Source: Streptomyces roseus
GTDB lineage: Bacteria > Actinomycetota > Actinomycetes > Streptomycetales > Streptomycetaceae
Direction: 5' to 3'
NCBI RefSeq assembly: GCF_001044425.1
Contig: NZ_LFML01000053.1
Span: forward strand, 1 to 64,000
DNA length: 64,000 nucleotides
Shown: piece after piece, positions 1-8,466 of the stretch
How positions within the stretch are numbered: position 1 is the first letter of the stretch
Layout: each line of letters begins with the position of its first letter
The notes under the pieces: model-generated
Told to the model about the DNA's origin: nothing
Databases searched by the model: none
What the model saw: only the letters and a program-made list of their open reading frames with translations
Translations under genes and position numbers: made by a program

Positions 1-1
1 C

Positions 2-757
2 AAGCCCGGCACCAGCCACGAACAGGCCACCGGCAGCGCCGGCGCCCTGCTCGACGCCCAGGACCCGACGGGCCACCGGCTCCGCGAGATCCCGGCCGAG
101 GGCGCGCCGGAGGTACGGCTTGCCGCCCGTTCCGACTCCGAGGACGGCTGGAACGTCCAACTGACGGTGGAGAACTTCCGCTTCACCCCCGACAGCACCG
201 GCGGAGCCGCCCTCCCGGGCGCCGGCCACGCGCACCTGGAGCTCGACGGCCGCACACTGGCCCGGCTGTACGGCCCCTGGTTCCACCTCCCGGCGGCCCA
301 GGTACCCGAGGGCGCGCACACCTTGACCGTTCGCCTCTACGCCGACGACCACACGGCCTGGGCCGTCGCCGGCAAACCGATCGAGAGCGCGCTCCCGCTC
401 ACCGCCTCCGCCGCCACCTCCGGCCAAGCAGGGCACGGCCACACCCCGCAGTCGGCGCCCGCGTCACCGCCGCAGTCGACGCCGCAGGTCCCCGCCGACC
501 GCACGGTCACCCTCACCGTCCGGGACGGCAAGGTCACCCCCGCCCCGGGCCGCACCGAGCTGCGGCGCGGGGAGCGCGTGGCCCTGCGCGTCACGAGCGA
601 CCGCGCCGACACCCTGCACGTCCACGGCTACGACCGGGAACTCGCCCTGCCGGCGGGCCAGGAGGCCACCCTGGTCCTGACGGCCGACCGTACGGGCCTC
701 TTCGAGGTCGAGACCCACGGGTCCCACCTCGTCCTGATCCAGCTCCTCGTCCGATGA
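2..757 (+). CDS. Cupredoxin-like secreted protein (5' end outside window)
   Basis: The frame is open from base 2, so the start codon lies upstream and about 251 codons are visible. The middle part (HLELDG, then a GAHTLTVRL...DDH pattern) resembles small periplasmic beta-sandwich domains such as DUF4399/YtkA. After an Ala/Pro/Gln linker rich in His, the last 85 residues form a cupredoxin-like fold of the EfeO/COX2 type, with LHVHGYD and VETHGSH as the His-bearing loops. No Cys or Met ligand is visible in that domain, so a classical blue-copper site is unlikely, although His-only metal binding is possible. The gene ends 43 bases before a multi-pass membrane protein and probably forms an operon with it. 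Fold assignment is inference from pattern; function unknown. Confidence 0.6.
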   Translation, partial: KPGTSHEQATGSAGALLDAQDPTGHRLREIPAEGAPEVRLAARSDSEDGWNVQLTVENFRFTPDSTGGAALPGAGHAHLELDGRTLARLYGPWFHLPAAQVPEGAHTLTVRLYADDHTAWAVAGKPIESALPLTASAATSGQAGHGHTPQSAPASPPQSTPQVPADRTVTLTVRDGKVTPAPGRTELRRGERVALRVTSDRADTLHVHGYDRELALPAGQEATLVLTADRTGLFEVETHGSHLVLIQLLVR

Positions 758-800
758 CCCCGCCCGGACCAGGACGCGCCCCCGCGGCGGGCAGGCCGTC

Positions 801-2171
801 GTGACCCCGGACGCACTCGGGCTCGGGCCCGTCGCGGGCGGTGGTGGCGGGGGCCGGGGCGTGGTCCCTGGTCCGGCCGGTCCGCTCACCACGCTCGCGC
901 ACGGGATCGGCTCCCAGCACGATCTGCCGATCTCTCCCTTCTACGCCTTCGCCGGTGCCTTCGCCGCACTGTTCCTCTCCTTCCTCGCGCTCGGCCTCCT
1001 CTGGTCCTCCTCCCGCTTCCGCGGCGAGCGGTCAGGCCTCGCCCTGCCCGCCCGGCTGGAGCGGGTGGCCGACGCGCCGGCCACCCGTACCGCCCTGCGC
1101 GGACTCGGCCTCGCCGCCGCCCTCGCCGTCCTGCTCCACCTCCTCCTCGGTCCCGACGACCCCGCGCGCAACCCCGCCCCCGGCGCCGTCTACGTCCTCC
1201 TCTGGGTCGGACTCGTCCCCGCCTCCCTCCTCCTCGGCCCCGTCTGGCGCCTGCTCAACCCGCTCCGCACCCTCCACCGCCTCTGCCGCCGGCTGCCCCG
1301 CGCCCGCCTGCGGCACCACGCACCCGCCCCCCTTCCCGCCCGGCTCGGGCAATGGCCCGCCGCCGCCGGACTGTTCGGCTTCACCTGGCTCGAACTCGCC
1401 GCTCCGGACCCCGCATCCACCACCACCCTCCTGTCGGCCCTCGTCCTCTACGCCGCGGTCCACCTCGCGTTCGCCGCCCACTACGGCGAGCGCTGGTTCG
1501 CCGACGCCGACGCCTTCGAGGCGTACTCCTGCCTCCTGGCCCGGCTCTCCCCCCTCGGCCGCCGCAGCGACGGCCGCCTGGTCCTGCGCAACCCCTTCCA
1601 CGGACTCGACGCGACGCCCGAGCGGCCCGGACTCGTCGCCACCGTCTGCGTCCTGCTCGGATCCACCGCCTACGACGGCTACTGCGACACCCCTTCGTGG
1701 ATCAACACCCTCCAGACCTCCCCCCTCGGCCGCACCCCCACGGCCACGCTCGGACTGCTCACCGCCATCGCCCTCATCGCCACCCTGTACTGCCTCTGCG
1801 CGGCGGCCACCCGCCTCGTCTGCGGCCCGCACCCCGGCCCGCTGACCGCCTTCGCGCACTCACTCGTGCCGATCGCGCTCGGCTATCTCGTCGCCCATTA
1901 CTTCTCCCTCCTCGTCGCCGAAGGACCACGCACGGTAACCATCGCACTCGGCACTGACAATGCCCCGGAACCCTTGCCGCCACTGGGCCCCGGCGGCCTC
2001 GCCGCCCTCCAGGTCATCGCCGTCGTCACCGGGCACGTACTCGGTGTGATCGCCGCCCACGACCGCTCCGTACGCCTGTTCCCACCCGCCAGGGCCGTCA
2101 CCGGCCAGCTGCCGCTGCTCGCGCTCATGATCACTTACACGGTCGGGGGCATCGGCCTCCTGCTGAAATGA
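801..2171 (+). CDS. Multi-pass membrane protein, partner of the cupredoxin gene
   Basis: The product has 456 aa with a GTG start. After a Gly-rich N-terminus comes the conserved-looking segment HGIGSQHDLPISP and then about ten hydrophobic segments with short polar loops. From memory, actinobacterial proteins of this type are often labelled 'fenitrothion hydrolase', a name taken from a distant Burkholderia enzyme; I do not consider that activity supported here. The constant neighbourhood of a cupredoxin/beta-sandwich exported protein suggests a membrane component handling a metal or redox carrier. Its stop codon lies just ahead of the TetR gene; an ATGA overlap exists at 2168 but a better TetR start lies 36 bases later. 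Real gene with high confidence, role unknown. Confidence 0.75.
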   Translation: MTPDALGLGPVAGGGGGGRGVVPGPAGPLTTLAHGIGSQHDLPISPFYAFAGAFAALFLSFLALGLLWSSSRFRGERSGLALPARLERVADAPATRTALRGLGLAAALAVLLHLLLGPDDPARNPAPGAVYVLLWVGLVPASLLLGPVWRLLNPLRTLHRLCRRLPRARLRHHAPAPLPARLGQWPAAAGLFGFTWLELAAPDPASTTTLLSALVLYAAVHLAFAAHYGERWFADADAFEAYSCLLARLSPLGRRSDGRLVLRNPFHGLDATPERPGLVATVCVLLGSTAYDGYCDTPSWINTLQTSPLGRTPTATLGLLTAIALIATLYCLCAAATRLVCGPHPGPLTAFAHSLVPIALGYLVAHYFSLLVAEGPRTVTIALGTDNAPEPLPPLGPGGLAALQVIAVVTGHVLGVIAAHDRSVRLFPPARAVTGQLPLLALMITYTVGGIGLLLK

Positions 2172-2203
2172 GACCGCTGCCGATCCGAGGAGCCAGGAGC
2201 GGC

Positions 2204-2827
2204 ATGATGGACCCCGTGCCCCCCGCCCACCCCCTGCGCCGGACGCCGATCCAGCAGCGCAGTGCCGACCGGCTCGCCCGGATCCTCGACGCCTGCGCCG
2301 AACTCCTGGACGAGACCGGGTACGAGAACCTCAGCACCCGGGCCGTCGCCCTGCGCGCCGGCGTGCCCATCGGCTCGGTCTACCGCTTCTTCGGCAACAA
2401 ACGGGCCATGTCCATCGCCCTCGCCCACCGCAACCTGGACCGGTACTCCGACGCCATCGCGGAGCGGCTCGACGCGCTCCCGGCCGGCGACTGGAGGTCG
2501 GTCGTGGACGCCGTGCTCGACGAGTACCTCGTCATGAAGCGGACCGTCCCCGGCTTCGCGTTCGTCGACTTCGGGGTGCCCGCGCCGCCGGCCGAGGGCC
2601 CGGCCGCCGACCCCAACGGGCTGGTAGCCGTACGCCTCACCGAACTGCTCGCCGCCCACCTCGGACTGACCCCGGACCCCGCCCTGGAACGGGCGGTCCT
2701 GGTCGCGGTGGAGGCCACCGACGCGCTGACGAAGCTGGCCTTCCGCGCCGATCCGGAGGGCGACCCCGCCATCGTGGCCGAGATCCGGGCCATGATGCAC
2801 GCGTACCTGGCCCGCGTACTGGACTGA
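2204..2827 (+). CDS. TetR/AcrR family transcriptional regulator
   Basis: The product has about 207 aa. The N-terminal HTH is clear: RLARILDACAEL, then LSTRAVALRAGVPIGSVYRFF and the recognition-helix end FGNKRAMSIAL. The C-terminal ligand domain is typical of small TetR proteins (GFAFVDFG... DPALERAVL). I chose ATG 2204 because AGGAG lies just before it (a second ATG at 2207 is equally well placed); an upstream ATG at 2168 overlapping the previous stop would add 12 residues. A palindromic half-site lies downstream at 2933-2946, in front of the molybdopterin enzyme, and may be its target, but the same motif occurs twice more at 18.1 and 25.2 kb near another TetR gene, so the pairing is open. 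Confidence 0.88.
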   Translation: MMDPVPPAHPLRRTPIQQRSADRLARILDACAELLDETGYENLSTRAVALRAGVPIGSVYRFFGNKRAMSIALAHRNLDRYSDAIAERLDALPAGDWRSVVDAVLDEYLVMKRTVPGFAFVDFGVPAPPAEGPAADPNGLVAVRLTELLAAHLGLTPDPALERAVLVAVEATDALTKLAFRADPEGDPAIVAEIRAMMHAYLARVLD

Positions 2828-2932
2828 CTGCGTCCGCCGGGCGGCGAGCGGTGACGGCTGCCCCGACGCGTTCCGCAGCGCCCGCGGGCCGAGCGGCCCG
2901 TCCTCGGGCAGCAGACCCCTCCCGCGCGTGCC

Positions 2933-2946
2933 AACCGGTCGGTATG
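2933..2946. promoter_or_regulatory. Class C operator-like site (AACCGGTCGGTATG)
   Basis: The 14 bases AACCGGTCGGTATG are identical to the reverse complement of part of the site at 18097-18116 and share GTCGGTATG with the palindrome at 25182-25201. It lies about 50 bases ahead of the molybdopterin oxidoreductase start. This is typical of a TetR-family operator. Which regulator binds is not known from sequence. Confidence 0.5.
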
Positions 2947-2995
2947 CTCGGCTCGCCGCCGTGTTCGTGTCGCGTCTGCCGCCCCTGGAGGGCCC

Positions 2996-5281
2996 ATGCC
3001 CCGCACCGCCCTGCGCATCTGCCCCCTCTGCGAAGCCACCTGCGGCCTCACCCTCACCATCGAGGGCACCACCGTCACCGGCGCCCGCGGGGACCGCGAA
3101 GACGTCTTCAGCCGCGGGTTCATCTGCCCCAAGGGCGCGGCCTTCGGCGGGCTCGACGCCGACCCCGACCGCCTGCGCACCCCCCTCGTCCGCCGCGACG
3201 GCCGACTCCGGGAGGCCACGTGGGACGAGGCGTACGAGGCCGTCGCCGCCGCGATCCCGGCCCTCGTGCGGGAGTGCGGGCCCCAGTCGGTCGGCGTCGT
3301 CCTCGGCAACCCCAACGTGCACACGATGGCCGGCAACCTGTACCCGCCGCTCCTGCTCAAAGCACTCGGCACCCGCAACTTCTTCACCGCCAGCACCCTC
3401 GACCAGATGCCCAAGCACGTCTCCAGCGGGCTCCTCTTCGGCGACCCGTTCGCCATCGCGGTCCCCGACCTCGACCGGACCGACTTCCTCCTGCTCCTCG
3501 GCGCCAACCCGGTCGAGTCCAACGGATCCCTGTGCACCGCCCCCGACTTCCCGGGCCGGCTCAAGGCGCTGCGCGCCCGCGGGGGCACCCTGGTCGTCGT
3601 CGACCCGCGCCGCACCCGCACCGCGAAACTGGCCGATCTCCACCTCGCGCCCCGCCCCGGCAGCGACGCCCTGCTGCTGGCCGCCCTCGCGCACACCCTC
3701 CTCGCGGAGCGGCTCGCCGCCCCCGGCGCCCTGGCGGAACGCACCGAGGGGCTCGGGGAACTCGCCGAAGCCCTCGCGCGTTTCACTCCCGAGGCCGTCG
3801 CCCCCGCCTGCGACCTCACGGCCGCCGAGATCCGCGATCTGGCCCGTGCCCTCGCGGCGGCGCCCACCGCCGCCGTCTACGGGCGGATCGGCAGCTGCAC
3901 CGTCGAGTACGGCACGCTGGCCAGCTGGCTGATCGACGTGCTGAACATCCTCACCGGCAACCTCGACCGGCCCGGGGGAGCCCTCTTCCCGCTCCCGGCC
4001 GCCGGTCCCCGGCCGCGCCCCGCCGGGCCGGGCAAGGGCTTCGCCCTGGGCCGCTGGCTCAGCCGGGTCAGCGGCCACCCGGAGGCCAAGAGCGAACTGC
4101 CCATCGCAGCCCTGGCCGAGGAGATCGAGACGCCGGGGGAGGGGCGGATCCGGGCCCTGGTCGCCATCGCCGCCAACCCGGTGCTGTCCGCCCCCGACGG
4201 CCGGCGCCTCGACGCGGCCCTGGCCGGGCTCGACTTCATGGTCAGCATCGACCCCTACCTCAACGAGACCTCCCGCCACGCGCACGTCGTACTGCCCCCG
4301 CCACCGCCCTCGCAGAGCGCGCACCACGACTTCGCCTTCAACGGCTTCGCCATCCGCAACCAGGTCCGCTACAGCCGGCCGGCCGTCCCGCTCGAAGCGG
4401 ACCGGCTCGACGAGTGCGAGATCCACGCCCGTCTGGTCCTGGCCGTTTCCGGCCGGTACGGCTCCGCGGCCCCGTCCGCGGTCGACGAGATGGTCATCCA
4501 CGGCGTCCTCGCCAAGGAGACCGCCGACCCGCGCTCCCCGCTGCACGGGCAGGACCCCCAGCGCCTGGCCGGCCTGCTCACCGGGGACGACGGCCCCGAG
4601 CGCCGGCTCGACCTGATGCTCCGACTCGGCCCGTACGGAGACCGGTTCGGCCTCGGCGGCGCTCCCGGCGCGGGGCCGGGCGCGGCCGAGGACGCGCCCG
4701 CGAGCGGCGCCGCCGCCGAAGGGCTCAGCCTGGATCGGCTGCTCGCGCACCCGCACGGCATCGACCTGGGCCCGCTGCGGCCCAGGCTCCCCGAGGTGCT
4801 GAGGACGCGCAGCGGCAGGATCGAGCTGCTCCCGGACCCGATCACGGCCGAGCTCCCCAGGCTGCGCGCGGCGCTCGCCGACCGCCCCGCCACCCTGGTG
4901 CTCGTGGGCCGCCGCCACCTGCGGTCCAACAACAGCTGGTTGCACAACGTCCCGGCCCTCACCGGAGGTTCCAACCGCTGCACCCTCCAGGTGCATCCCG
5001 AGGACGCAGGCCGGCTCGGCCTCACCGAGGGCGGCATGGCCAGGATCACCGCCGACGGCGGCAGCCTGGAGGTCCCCGTCGAGGTCACCGACACCGTCCG
5101 CACCGGGGTCGTCAGCCTCCCGCACGGCTGGGGCCACGACCGCGACGGGGCCCGGCTCTCCGTCGCCTCCGCGGCGCCCGGAGTCAACGTCAACCAGCTT
5201 CTCGACGGCTCCCTGCTGGACCCGCTGTCCGGCACCGCGGTGCTCAACGGCTTCCCCGTCGAACTGACACCCCTGCCCTGA
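2996..5281 (+). CDS. Molybdopterin-dependent oxidoreductase (BisC/FdhF-type)
   Basis: The product has 761 aa, of the DMSO-reductase superfamily. The N-terminus carries the [4Fe-4S] motif C-x2-C-x3-C (CPLCEATC) followed by the fourth Cys in GFICPKG. Then come the molybdopterin-binding domains (GANPVESN, DPRRTRTA, a YLNETSRHAHVVLPPP region) and a C-terminal MopB_CT domain (LRSNNSWLHNVP, LPHGWGHD). No Tat signal is present, so it is probably cytoplasmic. Start ATG 2996 has GGAGG nearby. The physiological substrate cannot be read from the sequence; family members include formate dehydrogenase-like and uncharacterised Actinobacteria enzymes. A TetR-type operator site precedes it, so it is probably inducible. 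Confidence 0.88.
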   Translation: MPRTALRICPLCEATCGLTLTIEGTTVTGARGDREDVFSRGFICPKGAAFGGLDADPDRLRTPLVRRDGRLREATWDEAYEAVAAAIPALVRECGPQSVGVVLGNPNVHTMAGNLYPPLLLKALGTRNFFTASTLDQMPKHVSSGLLFGDPFAIAVPDLDRTDFLLLLGANPVESNGSLCTAPDFPGRLKALRARGGTLVVVDPRRTRTAKLADLHLAPRPGSDALLLAALAHTLLAERLAAPGALAERTEGLGELAEALARFTPEAVAPACDLTAAEIRDLARALAAAPTAAVYGRIGSCTVEYGTLASWLIDVLNILTGNLDRPGGALFPLPAAGPRPRPAGPGKGFALGRWLSRVSGHPEAKSELPIAALAEEIETPGEGRIRALVAIAANPVLSAPDGRRLDAALAGLDFMVSIDPYLNETSRHAHVVLPPPPPSQSAHHDFAFNGFAIRNQVRYSRPAVPLEADRLDECEIHARLVLAVSGRYGSAAPSAVDEMVIHGVLAKETADPRSPLHGQDPQRLAGLLTGDDGPERRLDLMLRLGPYGDRFGLGGAPGAGPGAAEDAPASGAAAEGLSLDRLLAHPHGIDLGPLRPRLPEVLRTRSGRIELLPDPITAELPRLRAALADRPATLVLVGRRHLRSNNSWLHNVPALTGGSNRCTLQVHPEDAGRLGLTEGGMARITADGGSLEVPVEVTDTVRTGVVSLPHGWGHDRDGARLSVASAAPGVNVNQLLDGSLLDPLSGTAVLNGFPVELTPLP

Positions 5282-5321
5282 GCTGGGGTTTTGCTCGTAT
5301 TGCTCACGCCCTGACGTCTTG

Positions 5322-5348
5322 TTGACGTGCCGGGGAGGCACCTACGTT
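5322..5348 (+). promoter_or_regulatory. Probable promoter of a leaderless mRNA (CitMHS gene)
   Basis: TTGACG at 5322 and TACGTT at 5343-5348 (15-base spacer) place transcription start at or next to ATG 5355, six bases after the -10 element. The only purine-rich SD-like tract (GGGGAGG) is 16 bases away, too far to work well. Inference from consensus only. Confidence 0.4.
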
Positions 5349-5354
5349 CCCTGC

Positions 5355-6847
5355 ATGCTGACCTTCCTCGGCTTCGCCATGATCGCCACCTTCCTGGTGC
5401 TGATCATGATGAAGAAAATGTCGCCCATCGCGGCGCTCGTCCTCATCCCCGCGCTGTTCTGCGTGTTCGCAGGAAAGAGCGCCCATCTCGGCGACTACGT
5501 CATCGACGGGGTCGGCAAACTCGCGCCGACCGCCGCCATGCTGATGTTCGCCATCGTCTACTTCGGCGTGATGATCGACGTCGGCCTGTTCGACCCGATC
5601 GTGCGCGGCATCCTGCGCTTCTGCAAGGCGGACCCGGTGCGGGTCGTGGTCGGCACCGCGGTCCTGGCCGCGATCGTGTCGCTCGACGGCGACGGCTCGA
5701 CCACCTTCATGATCACCGTCTCGGCCATGTACCCGCTGTACAAGCGGCTCGGCCTCAGCCTGGTGGTCATGACGGGCGTCGCCGCGACCGCCAACGGCGT
5801 GATGAACACCCTGCCCTGGGGCGGCCCCACGGCCCGCGCCGCGACCGCCCTCAAGGTCGACGCCTCCGACATCTTCGTCCCGATGATCCCCGCCCTCGCG
5901 GTCGGACTGCTGTTCGTGTTCGGCCTCGCGTACGTCCTCGGCCTCAAGGAGCGCCGCCGGATCGGGACGCTGGCCATGCCGGGCGACGAAGCGGAGCGGC
6001 CGGCCGGGGAGCCCGCGGAGCCCGCCGAGGAGCGTCTGCTGGTCGCCACCGCCACGGGGGCCGCCGCCGGGACGGCGACCGGGGCTGGGGCGGGGTCCGG
6101 GTCCGGCGGATCCGGCGTCCCCGCGGCGGCTCCGACCCCGCCGCGGACTGCGCTGCCGACCCGGCTCCCGGTGCCGCCTCCGGCGCCGCCCCGTACGAGG
6201 AAGGCTTCCAGGGCCTCGACCCCCGCCGCGCGACGCTGCGCCCGCGCCTCTACTGGTTCAACGCCAGCCTCACCGTCGCCCTCCTCGCCGCGATGATCAT
6301 GGAACTGCTGCCCATCCCGGTGCTCTTCCTCCTCGGTGCCGCCCTCGCCCTCACCGTCAACTTCCCCCACATGCCCGACCAGAAGGCCCGGATCGCCGCC
6401 CACGCCGACAACGTCCTGAACGTCGCCGGCATGGTCTTCGCCGCGGCCGTGTTCACCGGCGTCCTCAGCGGCACCGGCATGGTCAAGCACATGGCCGACT
6501 GGCTCGTCGGCGTCGTCCCGGAGGGCATGGGCCCGCACATGGCCCTGGTCACCGGCTTGCTCAGCCTGCCGCTCACCTACTTCATGTCCAACGACGGCTT
6601 CTACTTCGGCGTCCTGCCGGTCCTCGCCGAGGCCGGTGCCGCGCACGGGGTCTCCCCGCTCGAAATCGCCCGCGCCGCGCTGGTCGGACAGGCCCTGCAC
6701 ATGTCCAGTCCGCTGGTTCCCGCCGTCTACGTCCTCGTCGGCATGGCCAAGGTCGAGTTCGGCGACCACACCCGCTTCACCGTGAAATGGGCGGCCCTCA
6801 CCTCCCTCGTCGTCCTCGGGGCAGGGATGCTTTTCGGCATCATCTGA
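5355..6847 (+). pseudogene. CitMHS-family citrate/divalent-cation:H+ symporter, frameshifted
   Basis: Two halves of one transporter sit in different frames. From ATG 5355, frame 1 encodes the N-terminal half (MLTFLGFAMIATFLVLIMMK, then LDGDGSTTFMITVSAMYPLY, NTLPWGGPTARA), which is the CitMHS signature. From about 6130 the C-terminal half (RLYWFNASLTVALLAAMIME ... GLLSLPLTYFMSNDGFYFG, ending LFGII) reads one base earlier. The break lies in a G/C-rich low-complexity linker (about 6060-6135), where a single missing base would rejoin them into a protein of about 497 aa. Either a true pseudogene, a base-calling or assembly slip in a G-rich tract, or, least likely, programmed frameshifting. Both halves look well conserved, favouring an error or a very recent lesion. 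Confidence 0.8.
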
Positions 6848-6870
6848 GCCCGGGACCCCTGGCGGGCCGA

Positions 6871-6889
6871 AAACTACCGGCGGTAGTTT
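6871..6889. promoter_or_regulatory. Class A operator palindrome (AAACTACCGGCGGTAGTTT)
   Basis: Perfect inverted repeat with nine-base arms and one central base, 65 bases before the aldehyde dehydrogenase start. A close variant, AAACTACCGGTGCTAGTTA, lies between the divergent TetR (start 10303) and acyl-CoA dehydrogenase (10384) genes. Autoregulation by that TetR and shared control of both transcripts is the simplest reading. Confidence 0.65.
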
Positions 6890-6953
6890 GTAGGGTGGTC
6901 GAACGAGTCAGGTCTACGCGTCCACGCGTTCGTGCACGCTCGGGAGGAAAGCC

Positions 6954-8366
6954 ATGAAGGCCCACGACGGGATGTACATCGACGGCGCATGGCGGCCCGC
7001 CGCCGGACGCGAGCGGATCGAGGTGGTCAACCCGGCCGACGAGCAGGTCATCGGCGGGGTCCCGGCCGGAAACGCCGACGACGTGGACGCGGCCGTCCGC
7101 GCGGCTCGCGCGGCCTTCCCCGGCTGGGCCGCCACGCCCCCGGCCGAGCGGGCCGCCCTGATCGGGGCGCTGCGCGACGTGCTGGTCGCCCGCAAGGGCG
7201 AGTTCGCCGAGCTCATCACCGCCGAGCTCGGCTCCCCGCGGGGCTTCTCGGAGATGGTCCACGTGGGTGCGCCGATCGCGGTGTCCTCCTCCTTCGCGGA
7301 GCTGGGCGCCTCCTACGCCTTCGAGGAGAAGATCGGCAACTCCACCGTGCTGATGGAGCCGGTGGGCGTGGTCGGGGCCATCACCCCCTGGAACTACCCG
7401 CTGCACCAGATCGTTGCCAAGGTGGCACCCGCTCTCGCCGCCGGCTGCACCCTCGTCCTCAAGCCGGCCGAGGACACCCCGCTGACCGCACAGCTCTTCG
7501 CCGAAGCCGTGCACGAGGCGGGCATCCCGGCCGGCGTGTTCAACCTGGTGACCGGGACCGGCCCGGTCGCCGGCCAGGCCCTGGCCGCGCACGAGGGAGT
7601 GGACCTCGTCTCCTTCACCGGCTCGACCGCGGTCGGCAGGCAGATCGGCGCCACGGCCGGCGCCGCCGTCAAGCGCGTCGCCCTCGAACTCGGCGGCAAA
7701 TCGGCCAACGTCATCCTGCCCGGGGCCGACCTGGCCAAGGCCGTCGCGGCGGGCGTGGGCCACGTCATGAACAACTCCGGCCAGAGCTGCAACGCGCTCA
7801 CGCGGATGCTCGTCCATCGCGACCAGTACGAGGAGGCCGTCTCGCTCGCGGCCGCCGCCGTCGCCAAGTACCCCTCCGGCGATCCCCTCGACCCCGGCAC
7901 CCGCCTCGGCCCGGTCGTCAACGCCAAGCAGCGCGACCGGGTGCGCGGGTACATCACCAAGGGCGTCGAGGAGGGTGCCCGACTCGTCGCCGGCGGCCCC
8001 GAGGCGCCGCACGAGCACGGGTACTTCATCGCCCCGACCGTGTTCGCCGACGTCACCCCCGACATGACCATCGCGCAGGAGGAGATCTTCGGCCCGGTGC
8101 TGTCGATCCTCCCGTACGAGGACCAGGACGAGGCCCTGCGCATCGCGAACGGCACCGTCTACGGGCTGGGCGGCGCGGTGTGGGCGGCGGACGAGGAGAC
8201 CGCGGTCGCCTTCGCGCGCCGCATGGACACCGGCCAGGTCGACATCAACGGCGGCCGCTTCAACCCGCTCGCGCCCTTCGGCGGCTACAAGCAGTCGGGC
8301 GTCGGCCGCGAGCTCGGCCCGCACGGTCTGGCCGAGTACCTCCAGACCAAGTCCCTGCAGTTCTGA
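6954..8366 (+). CDS. NAD(P)-dependent aldehyde dehydrogenase
   Basis: The product has 470 aa, a full-length ALDH-superfamily enzyme oxidising an aldehyde to a carboxylate. The catalytic Cys is at residue 279 in NNSGQSCNALTRM and the general-base Glu at 245 in LELGGKSAN; the nucleotide-binding loop is GFTGSTAVGRQIG; C-terminal GGYKQSGVGRELG. GGAGG precedes ATG 6954. The next gene, 100 bases downstream, is an MDR alcohol dehydrogenase, so alcohol to aldehyde to acid is a plausible sequence. The class A palindrome in its promoter links it to the TetR/ACAD pair at 9.6-11.5 kb. Sequence resembles the broad group related to succinate-semialdehyde or aromatic aldehyde enzymes; the substrate is not assignable. 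Confidence 0.92.
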   Translation: MKAHDGMYIDGAWRPAAGRERIEVVNPADEQVIGGVPAGNADDVDAAVRAARAAFPGWAATPPAERAALIGALRDVLVARKGEFAELITAELGSPRGFSEMVHVGAPIAVSSSFAELGASYAFEEKIGNSTVLMEPVGVVGAITPWNYPLHQIVAKVAPALAAGCTLVLKPAEDTPLTAQLFAEAVHEAGIPAGVFNLVTGTGPVAGQALAAHEGVDLVSFTGSTAVGRQIGATAGAAVKRVALELGGKSANVILPGADLAKAVAAGVGHVMNNSGQSCNALTRMLVHRDQYEEAVSLAAAAVAKYPSGDPLDPGTRLGPVVNAKQRDRVRGYITKGVEEGARLVAGGPEAPHEHGYFIAPTVFADVTPDMTIAQEEIFGPVLSILPYEDQDEALRIANGTVYGLGGAVWAADEETAVAFARRMDTGQVDINGGRFNPLAPFGGYKQSGVGRELGPHGLAEYLQTKSLQF

Positions 8367-8383
8367 GCGACAGCGCAGAACCA

Positions 8384-8410
8384 CACCGCACCGCACCGCA
8401 CCGCACCGCA
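8384..8410. repeat. Pentanucleotide tandem repeat (ACCGC)
   Basis: Five uninterrupted ACCGC units in the gap between the ALDH and alcohol dehydrogenase genes. Probably a slippage-generated microsatellite; no function evident. Confidence 0.7.
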
Positions 8411-8466
8411 TCAACCGCACCAAGCCACCGCCCCGCACTCCCGAGCCCGAGAGACGGAAAACGACC

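Noticed and set aside
2135..5341. Very long minus-strand open frame (about 1068 codons) opposite the molybdopterin oxidoreductase
   Set aside because: Arg/Gly/Glu-rich composition without domains; it is the mirror of a G+C-rich plus-strand gene with clear Fe-S and cofactor motifs.
5355..6847. Programmed ribosomal frameshift in the transporter gene
   Set aside because: No slippery heptamer or stimulatory structure stands out, and the shift lies in a variable linker; mutation or sequencing error is simpler.
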